From positions 176,954,920 through 177,018,919 of the forward strand of contig JAVMKO010000002.1 of NCBI GenBank assembly GCA_032164245.1: 64,000 nucleotides of DNA. The letters are read 5' to 3'. Both the position numbers and the translations under genes were made by a program. This DNA is from Sternotherus odoratus (taxonomy: Eukaryota; Chordata; Testudines; Kinosternidae). Shown in pieces: positions 34,488 through 46,624 of this stretch. Numbering within the stretch: the first letter of the stretch is position 1; each line of letters opens with the position of its first letter. Under the pieces are notes generated by a model that was not told the origin of the DNA, ran no database searches, and saw nothing but the letters and a program-made list of their open reading frames with translations.

Positions 34488-34514
34488 CCAGCCTATTATT
34501 TGTCGATTAAAGTA

Positions 34515-36273
34515 TTTTTCCTCCTTCCCCATAAGCACACATTGCATTGCTATGTTTCAGTAAATGTAATAAGGCAAATAATTATTTGACTTTAATGGCA
34601 ATTCCTCAGATAAAGCCAGTTTTATCCTTTTCAGAAGAATTCATTGTTTCCAACGCAGCTCCACAGTACTTGGGGTTTTTCTCATTTTACTCCTATGGAA
34701 AATCATCTAGCTGCAGGTGTTTTTCCTTTTTCAGGGGGAAATGGGGAGGTTCATGGAGGTCACAGAAGCATGAAATCTGCCCTAATTCAGCTTAGCTGCT
34801 AATTACACAGAGAGAAATGAAAGTGTGACTGAGTATTGAGTAAATGTCAGTTGGCACCTGTTTTCACCATCTCAATTTGTTTTTCTTCTCACAGCATTTT
34901 ACACCTCTTAATTTAATTTGTGACTAACCTTTTCTCCTCCCAGCTGTCCCGGACTATAGAGCGCACATTCCAGCTGGTGTTATCAGGGGCTTAAATGGCC
35001 CATGTACTGAGCCAAGCAAATTACCAAAGTTGCATAGAACCCTGGGGTCCCAGTGCTCAGTGCCTTATCTCACACCATGCTGGTAACTTGAGTCTCAGGA
35101 TCTGAAATAGAGTACGCATATTTCAAATACCTCCAGAAAGTCTTTCCCATCCTAACTATGTTGTTTTGGGATTTTAAAAGACTCTACGTAACAAAGTGGC
35201 CCATTCAGTGGCTTTGCAATAATTACAAGGCTAATGTTGATTTAAGTTTGTTTTTTTAAAGATAAGGGTTTCTAGTGGTATTGGCAGAATAGTTCATCTG
35301 AGGAATAGGCTGCTTTGCAGCAGTACTGTTGAAATGTGTGGCGTGTAAGAGTTACACTTGACACATCAAAACAAAACAAAAAAAGCTGCAGATCTGGAGA
35401 AATGGAACATTCCACTCTTGTTCCCCAGGAAAGTTGAAGGCAGTCCCAGAGTGAGATACAGAGCAGTAGCAAATTTAATTTCTTGGGCCTCAGACTGTGA
35501 TAACTTAATCCCGCCTCTCTACCACAGCTATCTTCCAAAGTAAGACGTGTGACAGTGAGAAGTTAATGGACTGGAAGATTGAAAGATCATGAATTTGCAA
35601 GTTACAGAAGCCAACAATATCCCCTAAGCTTTGTCTATGGAGTTTCCAGGCCAAGAGCAGACAAACTAGCCTGAGTCTGTTCTCTTTCTGAGCCAACATT
35701 TCTGATGTGCTCCGAGTCCTGTGCAGAGATTATGAAGTTTATAAGCGGCAGTGGTTCATTAAATAGGTTGCTAATTTGTCTGCATTACAAAAATGATTCT
35801 GTTTCAAAACTAATATGTTTCTGACACGGCCGCCAAATAACTTGCTTGGGATATCTCCACTGTGATGGGCCTGTAAAACAGCATTACATTATTGTCACTT
35901 TTATAGTGGAGTGGGACTTGTGAGATCTCTCTTATAGAAATTAATATACAAACCCCCTGTCCAGTGTTTTCCCTTCGTGTTTTATGCGACTTCCCCCTCT
36001 CCCCCCCCCCAATCACACTACATTTATTACCCCTGAGCAGTAAATCATCTTTGTCTTTGTAAAATATACATTTGTCTGACACGTTGCATACAGCACATGC
36101 TTTTGGAAATCGGGCCTTGGATTGATGAACAGGGGGAGAGATGGAGGATAAGGAGGTACTGAGGCTTTATGGGGAAACTCTGAGAGGCATTCAGTTTTTG
36201 GCAGCAGCTTTATTGAGTTCACTCCTTAGTTGCAGGTAGTGCTTTCTGTAAGGCAGACCCCATCACTTGTGAC
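34515..36273. other. Intergenic, nothing recognisable
   Basis: No repeat, exon or RNA gene can be supported. The segment 34800-35800 looks free of interspersed repeats. Confidence 0.5.
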
Positions 36274-36404
36274 TAGGGTGACCAGACGTCCCGATTTTAT
36301 AGGGACAGCCATGATTTTGGGGTCTTTTTCTTATATAGGCTCCTATTACCCTCCCCCACCCATCCCATGTCCTGATTTTTCACATTTACTGTCTGGTCAC
36401 CCTC
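36274..36404. mobile_element. hAT-like MITE, TAGGGTGACCAG family, 131 bp
   Basis: Ends are TAGGGTGACCAGACGTCCCG and CTGTCTGGTCACCCTC. Flanks are CTTGTGAC (36266-36273) and GTTGTGAC (36405-36412), an 8-bp duplication with one difference. Its termini match those of the 735-bp element at 6726-7460. Confidence 0.82.
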
Positions 36405-38207
36405 GTTGTGACCCTTTGGGCAGAGAAGTCAAGGATTGAATGGCCATGACAACTTGAGCTACGGGTCTCATCAGGTGAGGAGGCATGTAGTGCTATGGAG
36501 AAGGTCTAATACTGAACAATTGTCCTCCATAAAAAATGAGACTCCTGTTTATATTTGAGGGAAGGAACTAAATTTGAAACTTGAATTCAGAGTAGCATCC
36601 ATCTTTCAAACCGTTCTCCCTCCATTTCAGTTCAGGAATGCGCAAATTTGATTCTAGTTTTCCACTATTCTCCCTGCCAAGTGTAGGTGTGTGTTGGGAA
36701 GTCACCATCACTCCGCTTGTGTTTAATGGACATAGTCCTGATATGTGTGAAGAAGCTTTCAGAAGCCTCTTTCAAGTTAGAAAGGGAACGTGAATCTCTG
36801 CTTGTCTTTCCAGATGATGACGAATGGAGGAGGCTTTCCCAGTGCAGAAATATGCACCAGGAGAAAAACCTGTTTGTTTTTGTTTTTCAGAAAGTAATTT
36901 TTGTTTTGTAATCCCATCAGTGAAGCCTTAAAGGGAAAAAATAAAGTTGCTGGGAGATCTCATATGTAGAACTGCACTGTCCGAGTCTCCAAGACACTGG
37001 CATATTTGGCTCCCCAAAAAACAAAGCCTACACCACAATTGGATTTTTCAGGTAACAGATCTTCTAAGTGTATTTTTTTGAGTGAATGAGCATGAATTCA
37101 GTACATTTATGACAGACATTTATCTAAAAAAGTTTAGAATTAGGGATTCTGGTAACCAAGAGGAGTCCATATAACTCTTGAGTGGTCAGGTATCCAACTG
37201 TGTATAATTATTAGAGACCTAAGGTGTACTCACATCATCTAGTCTGTTACTTATCCAGTGCGGTGAAGACATTTGAGGTCCATTTGGGGAGTGATGAATG
37301 ATCATGCTCATTGCCTGTTCATTGTTTTGCTGCCTCCTGTCTCTCATTTGACCTCAGCTGTTTGACTCTGTACTTCAAGTGAAAATCTAAATTATCTGCA
37401 AATTTTAAATTTTAAATCATGAGGCACCCTCTCATTCCAGTGAGTATTTACAAATACAAGGGGTCATTTGAAAAAGTTTGGCTAACTTTTTGTTCACCTA
37501 TATTTTCTTTTACCTGTGATACCTGATTTCAGCTAGATGCAAAAGTACCAAAATATCAGAAGAACCTGATTGCAGCCATCATGACCCAGGAATCTCATGA
37601 GTACCACATCTTTTGAAAAGACTTCCAGTCAGATTTCTAGATCCAAAAAATGTGCATAAAGCGCTGAACCAAATTTTTTGGGAGTCATCTCACAAATAGA
37701 CCCAACCCCTACTGCTTATGTTAATCCCTTCAGTGATCCTTTCCCTTCAAAAAAAAAAAGATTTATGAGTTCACCTAATTATATATTTCTCATACTGTCG
37801 TAGTCAACTGCTGATGACAGAAGTGTCTGGGAAAAGTGCAGTGGATGTGGTGCTTAGTCTAGGGAAACAGCTGAATTTTTCCTTCATTTGTCTCTTAGGA
37901 GGAGAAACTGCTGTTTAAAAGAGTGTCACAGCAAGACAAAAGATGAGACACCAGAAGTGGGGGTAAGAGAGAGAGAAGCATTTGGGGAAATGCATTTGTT
38001 TAGTCAGAACTCACAAGAGCTCTGGGGGCAAGGTCACTTTAGCTCTTGGCAATTTTTTTATTTTTCTAAAACCAAAGATGGCTGTAATAAAGCCATATGG
38101 TTAAGGAATAAGCTTTCAACACTGGCGCAGAACTGGGACCACCAGAAACTGATTACAAGACTTTTGTGGGGAAAAGGAAGTGCTCACCCCTTGAGCACAC
38201 CCAAAAG
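36405..38207. other. Intergenic, nothing recognisable
   Basis: AT-rich sequence with short unremarkable frames only. Confidence 0.5.
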
Positions 38208-38713
38208 CAGGGCCGGCGACAGGGGGGTACTACGGGTAGAGCTGTACCGGGCCCCGCACTTTAGGGGGGCCCCGGTACAGCTCTACCCGTAGTCATCCGG
38301 CGCGGCTCTCCCCCGGACGAGTGTGTGTCCCCGGACGGCAGCAGCGGCTCAGTCCGGGGAGGGAGGGAGGGAGCAGCAAGGGCAGCTCACGCTGCTGGCT
38401 GCTCCCGGGCTCTCGCTCCTAGCTGCGGCCAGCTGTCAGCTGGGGTGGGGGGGGGGGGTTGGGCGGGGGGCCCCCCAGCCGCTGTCAGCTGGGGGGGGCG
38501 GTTGGGCTGGGGGCCCCCCAGCCGCTGTCGGCTGGGCTGGGGGGGCCCCGGCTGGGCTGGGGAGGCCCCAGCCGCCGTTGGCTGGGCTGGGGGGGCCCTG
38601 GCTGGGCTGGGGGGCCCCCAGCCGCTGTCGGCTGGGCTGGAGGGGGCCCGGCTGGGCTGGGGGTCCCCAAACTATCAGAGTAGGGGGCCCCCAAATTTCT
38701 GTCGCCGGCCCTG
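38208..38713. mobile_element. Non-autonomous hAT element with internal minisatellite, 506 bp
   Basis: Ends are CAGGGCCGGCGACAGGGGG and CTGTCGCCGGCCCTG. The 8-bp duplication CCCAAAAG is exact at 38200-38207 and 38714-38721. Inside, 38230-38295 is a near-perfect palindrome around GTAGAGCTGTACCGGGCCCC. About 38430-38690 is a GC-rich tandem array of GCTGTCGGCTGGGCTGGGGG-like units, which explains the three overlapping long open frames here. Confidence 0.87.
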
Positions 38714-38721
38714 CCCAAAAG

Positions 38722-39103
38722 GCATACTTCTTTCGGAGGGGTCATGATTTCAAGTGCTGCTGTGATGGTGTCGGAGTCGGAGCAGAACGTGGGAGAGAAA
38801 ACATTCACTTGGGATGAGTCACAAGTTCAAGAAAATAAATAGTAGAGGAGGTGTTTCAGGTACAATAAGGTTTTGCAGGGGCCAAAATACACAGCCATCC
38901 CATGTGCCAATAATTCAGGTAGCTGTGGGTTGTCAGCCAAATAAATAAAATGAGATATATTGAATGAAAGGAATTGTTTCCTTACTCTCTCTCTCTTTGC
39001 CCATCACCCCCCAGCCAGGGTATGGGCCACCAACTGGTGTTGGTGTTTCAGTAGCAATTGGTTCCCTTACGGGATGGAGTTGCTAGCCCCACACCCATAT
39101 TAA
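38722..39103. other. Intergenic, nothing recognisable
   Basis: No feature seen apart from a short CTCTCTCTCT run near 38988. Confidence 0.5.
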
Positions 39104-39206
39104 GCCTACAGCACCTGGTATTCCTAGGAGTTCTCCATCCAAGTACTAGCCAGGCTTAGCTTCCAAGATCAGATGGGATCGGGTGTGTTCAGGGTGGTTT
39201 AACTGT
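39104..39206 (-). pseudogene. 5S rRNA pseudogene
   Basis: The + strand reads GCCTACAGCACCTGGTATTC, then CTCCATCCAAGTACTAGCCAGG, TTAGCTTCCAAGATCAGATG and GTGTTCAGGGTGGT. This is the complement of vertebrate 5S rRNA in the right order over almost its full length. Compared with 5S, about ten bases are missing between CCAGG and TTAGCTTCC, the region of the internal promoter, and CpG sites have decayed. It is therefore a dead copy. Unlike the 5S-derived head of Deu-type SINEs, it includes the true 5S 3' end. Confidence 0.85.
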
Positions 39207-39235
39207 ATATGTTTCCTTACTACAGAATATATAAT

Positions 39236-40230
39236 TGACTAGCAAAAATACCCGGCGTTGCTCGGGTCAGTCGGAGGTGGGGAGGGGGCAGAGAGCTGAG
39301 CGAGTGCGGGCTCCATTGGAGGGGGGAGGGGGCAGAGAGCAAACCTGACACCCCCACCTCACCCCCCTGACCAAACCCGACACCCCCACCGCACTTACCC
39401 TTCGACCAACCCCGACTCACATTTTCACCCCCCCAAACCCAACACCCCCATGTCTCCCCCTACCAACCCCAACACCCCCTGACCAACACCCACACCTCAC
39501 CCCCCGTAGACCAAACCTGACACACCCATCTCACTTCCCCCCCCAACCAAACCCGACACCCCTACCTACCATCACAAACTCGACACCCACACCTCACTTA
39601 CCCTTCGACCAATCCTGACCCCCCTTCTCATCCCCCCAACCAAACCCAACACCCCCACCAAACCCAACACCCCCTGACCAATCCCAACACCCACACCTCA
39701 CCCCTCACCCACCCCAACACCTTCCCACCCCCCCACACCAAACCCAACCCCCCCCCGGCTCACTTATCCCCCGACCAAACCTGACACCCCCACCTCACCC
39801 CCCGACCAAACCTGACACCCCTACCTTACTTACCCTCTGACCAAACCCAACTCGGGTCAGTTGGAGGTGGGGAGGGGGCAGAGAGCTGAGCGAGTGCGGG
39901 GTCCGTTGGAGGGCGGAGGGGGCAGAGAGCTGAGCGAGTGCAGGGTTTGTTGGAGGGGGGTATTATGACATCATAACTATGTCACAGAGAATAGCAGCTG
40001 CCCAGCTGATGTGATTGGCCTTTAAATAATTTCACCCCTAGGGGGCGTCAGAGGTTAAATTTGAAAAATTTTCGATTCTTACCCTGATTAGGACCCTAAG
40101 ACCTATAACTACCAAATTTCAAGTCTCTAGCTCAAACGGTGTGGAAGGAGTAAGTGAACGTACATACATGCATACATACACACATACATACATGCATACA
40201 CCATTTGACTTTTATATATATATTGTTGAC
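39236..40230. repeat. Unclassified interspersed repeat with an internal C-rich minisatellite
   Basis: The unit starts near AGCAAAAATACCCGGCGTTG and ends with a (CATA)n-like run and ACTTTTATATATATATTG. A roughly 50-bp block beginning CTCGGGTCAGT and carrying GGAGGTGGGGAGGGGGCAGA occurs at about 39260 and again at about 39852, followed by a shorter partial copy. Between them (about 39345-39845) lies a degenerate array of ACCAAACCCGACACCCCCAC-like units, nearly free of G. The last 250 bp (CATCATAACTATGTCACAG and onwards) is unique-looking. I cannot assign it to a class. Confidence 0.6.
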
Positions 40231-40335
40231 CCTGCAGCATGCATGTTAATTTTCTTCTCTCAGATGATGATTTCAGTTTTGTTCTAAATTACATTAGAAG
40301 CAATTATTTACATTTTTTGTTCAAAGTGCATTCCC

Positions 40336-40352
40336 TCCCCCCCCCCCCCCCC
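40336..40352. repeat. Poly(C) tract
   Basis: A run of about 17 C bases; length is likely to vary and be error-prone in assembly. Confidence 0.9.
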
Positions 40353-42409
40353 GAATATTCATTCTGTCTACAAACCCCACTCATATGGTAGCAAACATGT
40401 TGAGGGGAGTTAGGTTTTCTTGGCAGGAGTGTCTGAGTTACTCTTCATGACCAATCCCCAAATGGATTTTAAGTGGGTCCTCTTAAAAGAGTGCTAATGA
40501 AACCTTTATGCCATCCCATTGGTACATATTTTGTGACACACAATCTGATTTAAAATCCAATCCTGTGATGAGATGTATGCAAAAAGGTTCTCAGTCAAGA
40601 TTTATTTATTTTTACAATTTTCTTACTGAGTCATTAAGGATGAAATACAAAAGAGAACAACGTTTAGGGCCTTTTAAAATACATATTAAGGTGGCTCGGG
40701 GGAGGAGAGGGAATAAAAGAGGGTAGGTTTAGAAGCCCAGCTAGCTTTTTATATTTAGAAATTTTAGAAATTCACATTTTAGGTACCTGGAAGGCAACTG
40801 GAAAACTAGTGAAATTCTGGTACCATAAGAGACTAAAATTGAATAAATGAGAAGATAAGGGATTTTTAGTTTGAAATTCATTTGTTTAACTCTATCTATC
40901 TCTAATGCTTAAAGAATGTTTTGGAGACAGTGTACTTGTGATAACATTTAGCAGTCTTAAAATTCTTTCATATGAGAGTTTGCAATCCATGCTCTTTTGA
41001 GACCCCTTGAATTCATTCATTACAACTGGGAAAGTCCAGAAGTGACAATCCTGCTATTTCTAGTTTATACAGGCTGGAAAACAAAACCTTATAAAAATAA
41101 ATGAGCCTTCAGCCTTTTTTATATTTGATAAAAAAATAAAAAATGGGCACGTACCCTTTTTAAAATTCTTTTGCAGGTCACCTTTTAAAAATGGTCCCAG
41201 TGTAATTATTTTTCAAGGCTAAGGCATTGTTAAAGATAAAGCCTGCGCAGACTGGGCCCATGTCCAGTCAGTTGAAGGGTATTTTGAGTAGCGACTCAAA
41301 TAGGCTTTCTCATGTTCTTTTAAAACAAAAATCAGTCTTTTAAAATTGTTTTGATAGAGGCAGGAAAAATAAGGTCTGTGTTTCTGTGCATGTGTGGGAG
41401 GGAGAAAAGGGATCAACATTTGGAAAGCTAAACAAACCTTCCTTTCATTGTTCTTGGGCACAAAGAGCTTGTTTTGAGTTTTGGATACTTATGGCTTCCC
41501 TTCGCCCCCTTCGCATTTCCTATTGTTTGATTGTCAAACTGTCTGGTTGACCAGGGACGAGGGTGCTGTGATAGTCTCTTCTGACTGCACCCATCCATGG
41601 GCCAACATTAGCGTGTTCAGCGTGCGTAAAGTAGCACCATTGATATAGTCTGAACTGAGATTTCATTTTTCCAAGATCATACTCTCATACAATTGTCATT
41701 GCAATTTGTTGCACATTTTGGCGTGTTACTGAAGTTTTGACTTCCCGACTGACTGCCTTAGGTTCCTACTCTGGAACAAACTATTGACCTCATCCCAAGA
41801 GCTGCCCTGCACCCCGTGCCTGCTAGAGACTTCAATGAGAGCTTGGTTGCTTCATAACTAGGCCCCTTGGATGTGCTGAGATCGTTGAGCTATCAACCTT
41901 CTTTCCAGTATGTCACTCGAATAATCAGATTGGTCAAACTATTGTTCATGCTGAACACTGGTAGCACGGAATTCTCCTTTACATGTTAGCAAATGTCTGT
42001 TCTTATTTGAGAGCAAGGCCCTGATCCAAAAAGGAGTTTTCATGGGCAGCCCCCTGCATTCACGCTGAAGTTGATGAGGCTCTGCTGGTGCATAGTCAGG
42101 GATATGTCCTTGCCCAGGACTCCTGTTCCTGCAGCCATATGATTACATGAGACTCTGTTTTCACTTACCAAAAAACAGTAAAAGCTTGAGAATGTGACTT
42201 GAACATAATCCCGGCAGTGATGTCTGCTCGAGAGGTGGGAGCTGCCCATGTGGCTCAATGGATTAACACAAAGCCCACAGCTCTGGGGGACACTAGCCAT
42301 AGCGGCCCAGCAGAGGACTCTATGTGGTGTGGTGGGGAAGAGTGCAATGGGCCTAGTTCACTGTGGTTCTCTCAGTGGCTGCTCCTGAGAAGGAAAAGGG
42401 ACCCTTATG
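40353..42409. other. Intergenic, nothing firm
   Basis: No exon, RNA gene or complete mobile element is recognisable. Confidence 0.5.
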
Positions 42410-42497
42410 CTGCTGCTCCTTCCTCCTTGAGAGAGGGAGGGAGGCTCCTTGCCCTGCTGCTCCTTCCTCCTTGAGAGAGGGAGGGAGGCTCCTTGCC
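42410..42497. repeat. Perfect 44-bp tandem duplication
   Basis: The 44-bp unit at 42410-42453 (beginning CTGCTGCTCCTTCCTCCTTG) is repeated without a difference at 42454-42497. Perfect identity indicates a recent event. Confidence 0.95.
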
Positions 42498-42599
42498 ACC
42501 TTTAATGCAAGTGGGGCCTGGCCACAATGCAGGAAAAATGGGTGGAGCCATGGGGGGGGGGGGAAACTTGTGCCATGGTGTGCCCAGGACACCCAATGG

Positions 42600-42780
42600 C
42601 TTTAATCCAGCCCTGTGCCCACTTGGAGCTCCCAGAAGGACTGAGGCCTAAAATTGTTAATGACTTGAACCCTGTCGGTAGCCATAGCTTGTTGTTGTTG
42701 TTTGTGTCTGGTGTTGCCTTTGGCTTCTTCAAAACCCACGGAAAATAAGATGCTAATTTTAAATATCTCCCGTTTGTAAG
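42600..42780. repeat. Dispersed repeat also present at 46625-46805
   Basis: Both places share a GTGTTGCCTTTGG/GTGTTGCTTTTCTTGG core, AAACCCA(C/T), GAAAAT(A/G)AGATGCTAA and a following AAAT/AACATC stretch in the same order and orientation. The class is unknown to me. Confidence 0.6.
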
Positions 42781-42871
42781 AAAAGGAAAGAAGGTGTCAC
42801 ATTTCCTTTACCGGCGGGACCTTGTCAAACAAAGTCCTAGGTCTAGCCTACACTACAAAGGGTAGCTTTGC

Positions 42872-43046
42872 AGGGGGTGGATGGGTCAGAGGTTCTGAGG
42901 AGGGCAGTCGGGGGGCAGGAAGTGGGTGAGGGTTGGATAGGGAGTGGGGCCAGGCTGTTTGGGGAGGTACAGCCTTCGCTGACTCGGCCCTCCATACAAT
43001 TTTGAACCCTGATGTGGCCATTGGGCCAAAAAGTTTGCCCACCCCT
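42872..43046. mobile_element. hAT-like fragment (right end)
   Basis: The sequence ends AAAAGTTTGCCCACCCCTG, the complement of a CAGGGGTGGGCAAACTT hAT-type terminus, with the GC-rich body of such elements before it. The true left end is not clear. Confidence 0.5.
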
Positions 43047-43055
43047 GTGTTAGGC

Positions 43056-43441
43056 CAATGGTTCTCCACCAGGGGTATGTGGACTCCTGCGGGTGCACAG
43101 AGAGTACATCTACTCATCTAGATCTTTGCCTAGTTTAACAATAGGCTACGTAAAAAGCACTAGTGATGTCAGTACAAACTAAAGACAATGACTTGTTTAC
43201 ACTGCTCTAAATACTATACCCTGAAATGTAAATACAATATTTATATTCCGATCGATTTATTTTATAAGAAAAATGAGAACGTAAGCAATTTTTCAATAAT
43301 AGTGTGCTGGGACACTTTTTTGTATTTTTCTGCCTGATTTTGTAAGCAAGTAGTTTTTAAGTCAAGAGAAACTTGTGGGTACTCAAGACAAATCAGTGTC
43401 CTGAAAGGGGTGCAGTAGCCTGGAAAGGTTGAGAACTACTG
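43056..43441. mobile_element. Non-autonomous hAT element, 386 bp
   Basis: Ends are CAATGGTTCTCCACCAGGGG and GGTTGAGAACTACTG. Flanks TGTTAGGC (43048-43055) and TGTTAGAC (43442-43449) form an 8-bp duplication with one difference. The interior is AT-rich, unlike the other hAT copies here, and has no transposase. Confidence 0.82.
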
Positions 43442-43449
43442 TGTTAGAC

Positions 43450-46400
43450 TGTTCTGTTGTTATCCTGCCTGGATGCTCTTTATGATGATCAAATGAGGGT
43501 TGGATCCATTGCAACCCGCATCACAGTCAGCTCTTTGTCAATTCTGTCACACACAAGTTCTGGGCTTCTTCAGCTATTCAGGTCTCCATTTCATGTGTGT
43601 CATAATCCTAGTGTGAAACAGAACTGATTGAAATAGCCTGGAATTCACAGGCTTCCCTTTGATCATCCAGTACATAAACTAATGGCAAGAACAGCAACAT
43701 ATGTGCATTCCAGCAGCCAACGGCACCTTACAGTTGAGAGCACCTGGTAGTATGGAGAGAATCCCTTTTTAAATTACGTTGTGTGCTGTTAAGAGTGGGT
43801 TCTGCTCTGCTGGAAGTAATGTTGAGGGTTTCTTATAGGAAATTCAAATGGACAGTAATAAGATATTAAAATTGGCCAATGTTTGAGTCTCAGTGTCACT
43901 TAATTTTTTTTAAGATACAGACAAAATTGGGGCTGGGAAGGACTCTTTTCCTCTGAAGTATGCGGGGGGGTTTTTTAGGTATACATTTCATACTTAGCCA
44001 AGGATTAAGTGATTTCTTCTGCCAATATTTTTAATATGCTGTACTTAGTGCTGATAAAATCTGCTTCTGGCAGCTTATGAGCACCACTGAGATGTTTTGT
44101 CAGATTGTAACTGTGAGGCATGTGGTTTGTTGCTATAACCCAGATGGAACATGCAATTTAAAGAAAGACATTTTCCCGGATGCTGTGAGAGGCATCTTTG
44201 AAATGCCTGGCATCATGGCAGTAGCCCTAAGGTGTCTCCTTGCAGTGTTTGTCATCAAAGCCACTGGGCATGCAGAAAGATACATCATCAATTCAGTTTT
44301 GTCCGTGTTAATAAAGAGGGAGGAGTTATGAAAGCAATCATAACCATCTCAATCAAAGGGCATGTCCTAATGAATTGATGACTGGCTGGATTTAAAGACC
44401 CTCAGCTCTGCCTTGGGTCATTAACTCTCCCAGCTAGTTATTAATCCTCAGGAAATGCCCTGGGCCTCAATGATCATTGCTTAAAGACAAGACACTCTTT
44501 TCCTGCACATATTTTCCAATGCAATGTCCAAAATACACATCCCACTGAATTTTTTTCCAGTCCAGATGTCCCAGTGTTTTTCACTCTTAAGGCGAAAAAA
44601 TCTTCTTTTATCTCAGTGATTTACGTTGGCCTGACACTGTGATGATTAAAAGTTGTCACTAATAGACATCTGAGGCAGACGGAGTATATTTATACCCCTC
44701 CGTCTCTTGGCCTTCAGTCCCAATTCATTAAACTAGGAGCTAACGGGGCTGTGAAATATAATTTATTTTTTGCTCTGGAATGTGTGATTTATCAACATCA
44801 TTCTCAGCTCAGTCCCATGTATTTGACTGCCTTGTACTGCTGTGGAAAACAACACCCACTCTCATAGAGGAGAGACTGATACTATTGCAGACTTCCTAAT
44901 ATCGGCCTGTGCAACAATGCTAAGAATTCATCCAGTTCTATGATATTTTTATGGGGTAGGTGCGAAGAACTTTTCTATTTTGCCCTGTTGAGCCTGGCTT
45001 AGATTCGTGATGCCTAATGCAGAGTCACTGGTTAGACATGACCACGATTCTCATTTTCCATTTGTGTCGTTTGATTTTCTTTAAAATCTGAACGGTTAAA
45101 AAGCATCTCTTAGCCTCAATTTTCTGCAAATCCCCCTTTGCACTACAACAGAGAAGTCATAATCCTACTGACTGCTGGGAGTCAGCAGCTGAGAATCCAG
45201 AGAAAACAGGCTATTTCAGCTGTCACCATTACAGGTGGATACATGGTTTAGCATCTGGGAATCTTGAGAGTTAAGTGCATTTAGGATTTTCCAGCTCTGT
45301 GCCCTAACTGCAAATGCATGAATACTCAGTTACTTTACTTTACTTTTTACTTTACTACTGCTGCCAGTGGACTAGCCCTTGATCATTCCCTAAGAGGACA
45401 AGAAGGAGCAAGATACATTGTATAGTGAAAAGGCAGAATGGTTTATCTCCTTAGAATTGAAATGCTCTATTTTAATTTCCTGCAATTTAAGGTAGCTCTA
45501 ATCAGGTTTATATGGGGTCTGATCTTACAGATTTCTACACAAAACTCCTACTGAATTCAAATCAGATTTTTTCATACAAAGGTCCATAGGTTGTAGCTGA
45601 CATCTCATTTGTATTCCGCATGCCTCATAAACAGGCAAAGAGGTATGAGGTAAATCTCGGAGTTATCCCTAGGGAATAGTCACTTCTGACCAGTGTAGCT
45701 ATCCTAATGAAATCCATGTCACTCAACTGTTCCTAGGAGTGCCTTCTTCTAATATTTTACTTTTAGAAGAGGCAGTTTGACAATGACACTTCTGGCTGGT
45801 TCTGTGCTCCTTTCATATGACTCTATCTGCAGGCTTATGGAACAATTCCCAAATTTAATTATGAAGGGAGGTGACTGCAGAAAAGCTGTTCCTTCCCCTC
45901 CACCCCCATGAGCGATATATGTCTATTTCTTTCCTGTTCTCCCGGGATCCAGTTCTAAAGTCTTTTTCTCAGGCAAACCTCTCATATAACTTCAATGAGA
46001 GTTTTGCCTTGAAGGTGCAAATTCACCACTGCTATTAGCAGATAGAGGAGCTGGGATTTGGCCCTCAGAAAATGAGTACTAATGTATAACCCACCCTTTC
46101 CTGTACCCAAGTGGGAGAGTGATTATCATCTATGCTTTTCTGCAGATTGGGTTGTTATGCTATAACTGCAAGCTATATGCCAAGTCTTTATCTAGTACAG
46201 TAACACTGATTCCATATCTGGACTATGAATGTACACACTTGTGAAGCAAGAGTGCCACCTCCTGGAAAATGCAGTGATGTTGTAGATAATGTGGGTGAGG
46301 GAATATCTTTTATTGGACCAACTGCTGTTGGAGAAAGACTCCTAGGGACCTTGAGAAATCGTCCAGTCCAGCCTACCGTTCTGAGGTAAGATCAAAGATA

Positions 46401-46540
46401 CCCATCCTCAACCCTTCCTGACACGTGTTTGTTGTGCTTATACAGAGCTTTTCTTCCGGTCTGGGCTAGCTTGGTAAACACTAATGTGCCACTGGTTGCT
46501 AGTTAATTATTGATTTATGTTGCTGACTGATCCTGAGTTT
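43450..46540. other. Repeat-poor intergenic stretch
   Basis: No mobile element, exon or RNA gene is recognised. A few ancient-looking fragments of the TTCAATGAGAGTTTTGCC kind occur near 45990, and TTTTATTGGACCAACTGCTG near 46310 is a common reptile repeat word. Confidence 0.5.
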
Positions 46541-46624
46541 CCTCTACAAACCCGAAATGTGCAGGGTGCAGCCTCAGGGGAGAGCCATAGGCTCCCTGTG
46601 TTGTGGTGTGAGCAGGGCAACTAG

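Noticed and set aside
38323..38817. 164- and 140-codon frames on the + strand
   Set aside because: They lie in the minisatellite of a hAT element and run across its end; there is no recognisable protein.
44077..44331. 84-codon + strand frame
   Set aside because: No homology recognised and no splice sites or start context; treated as chance.
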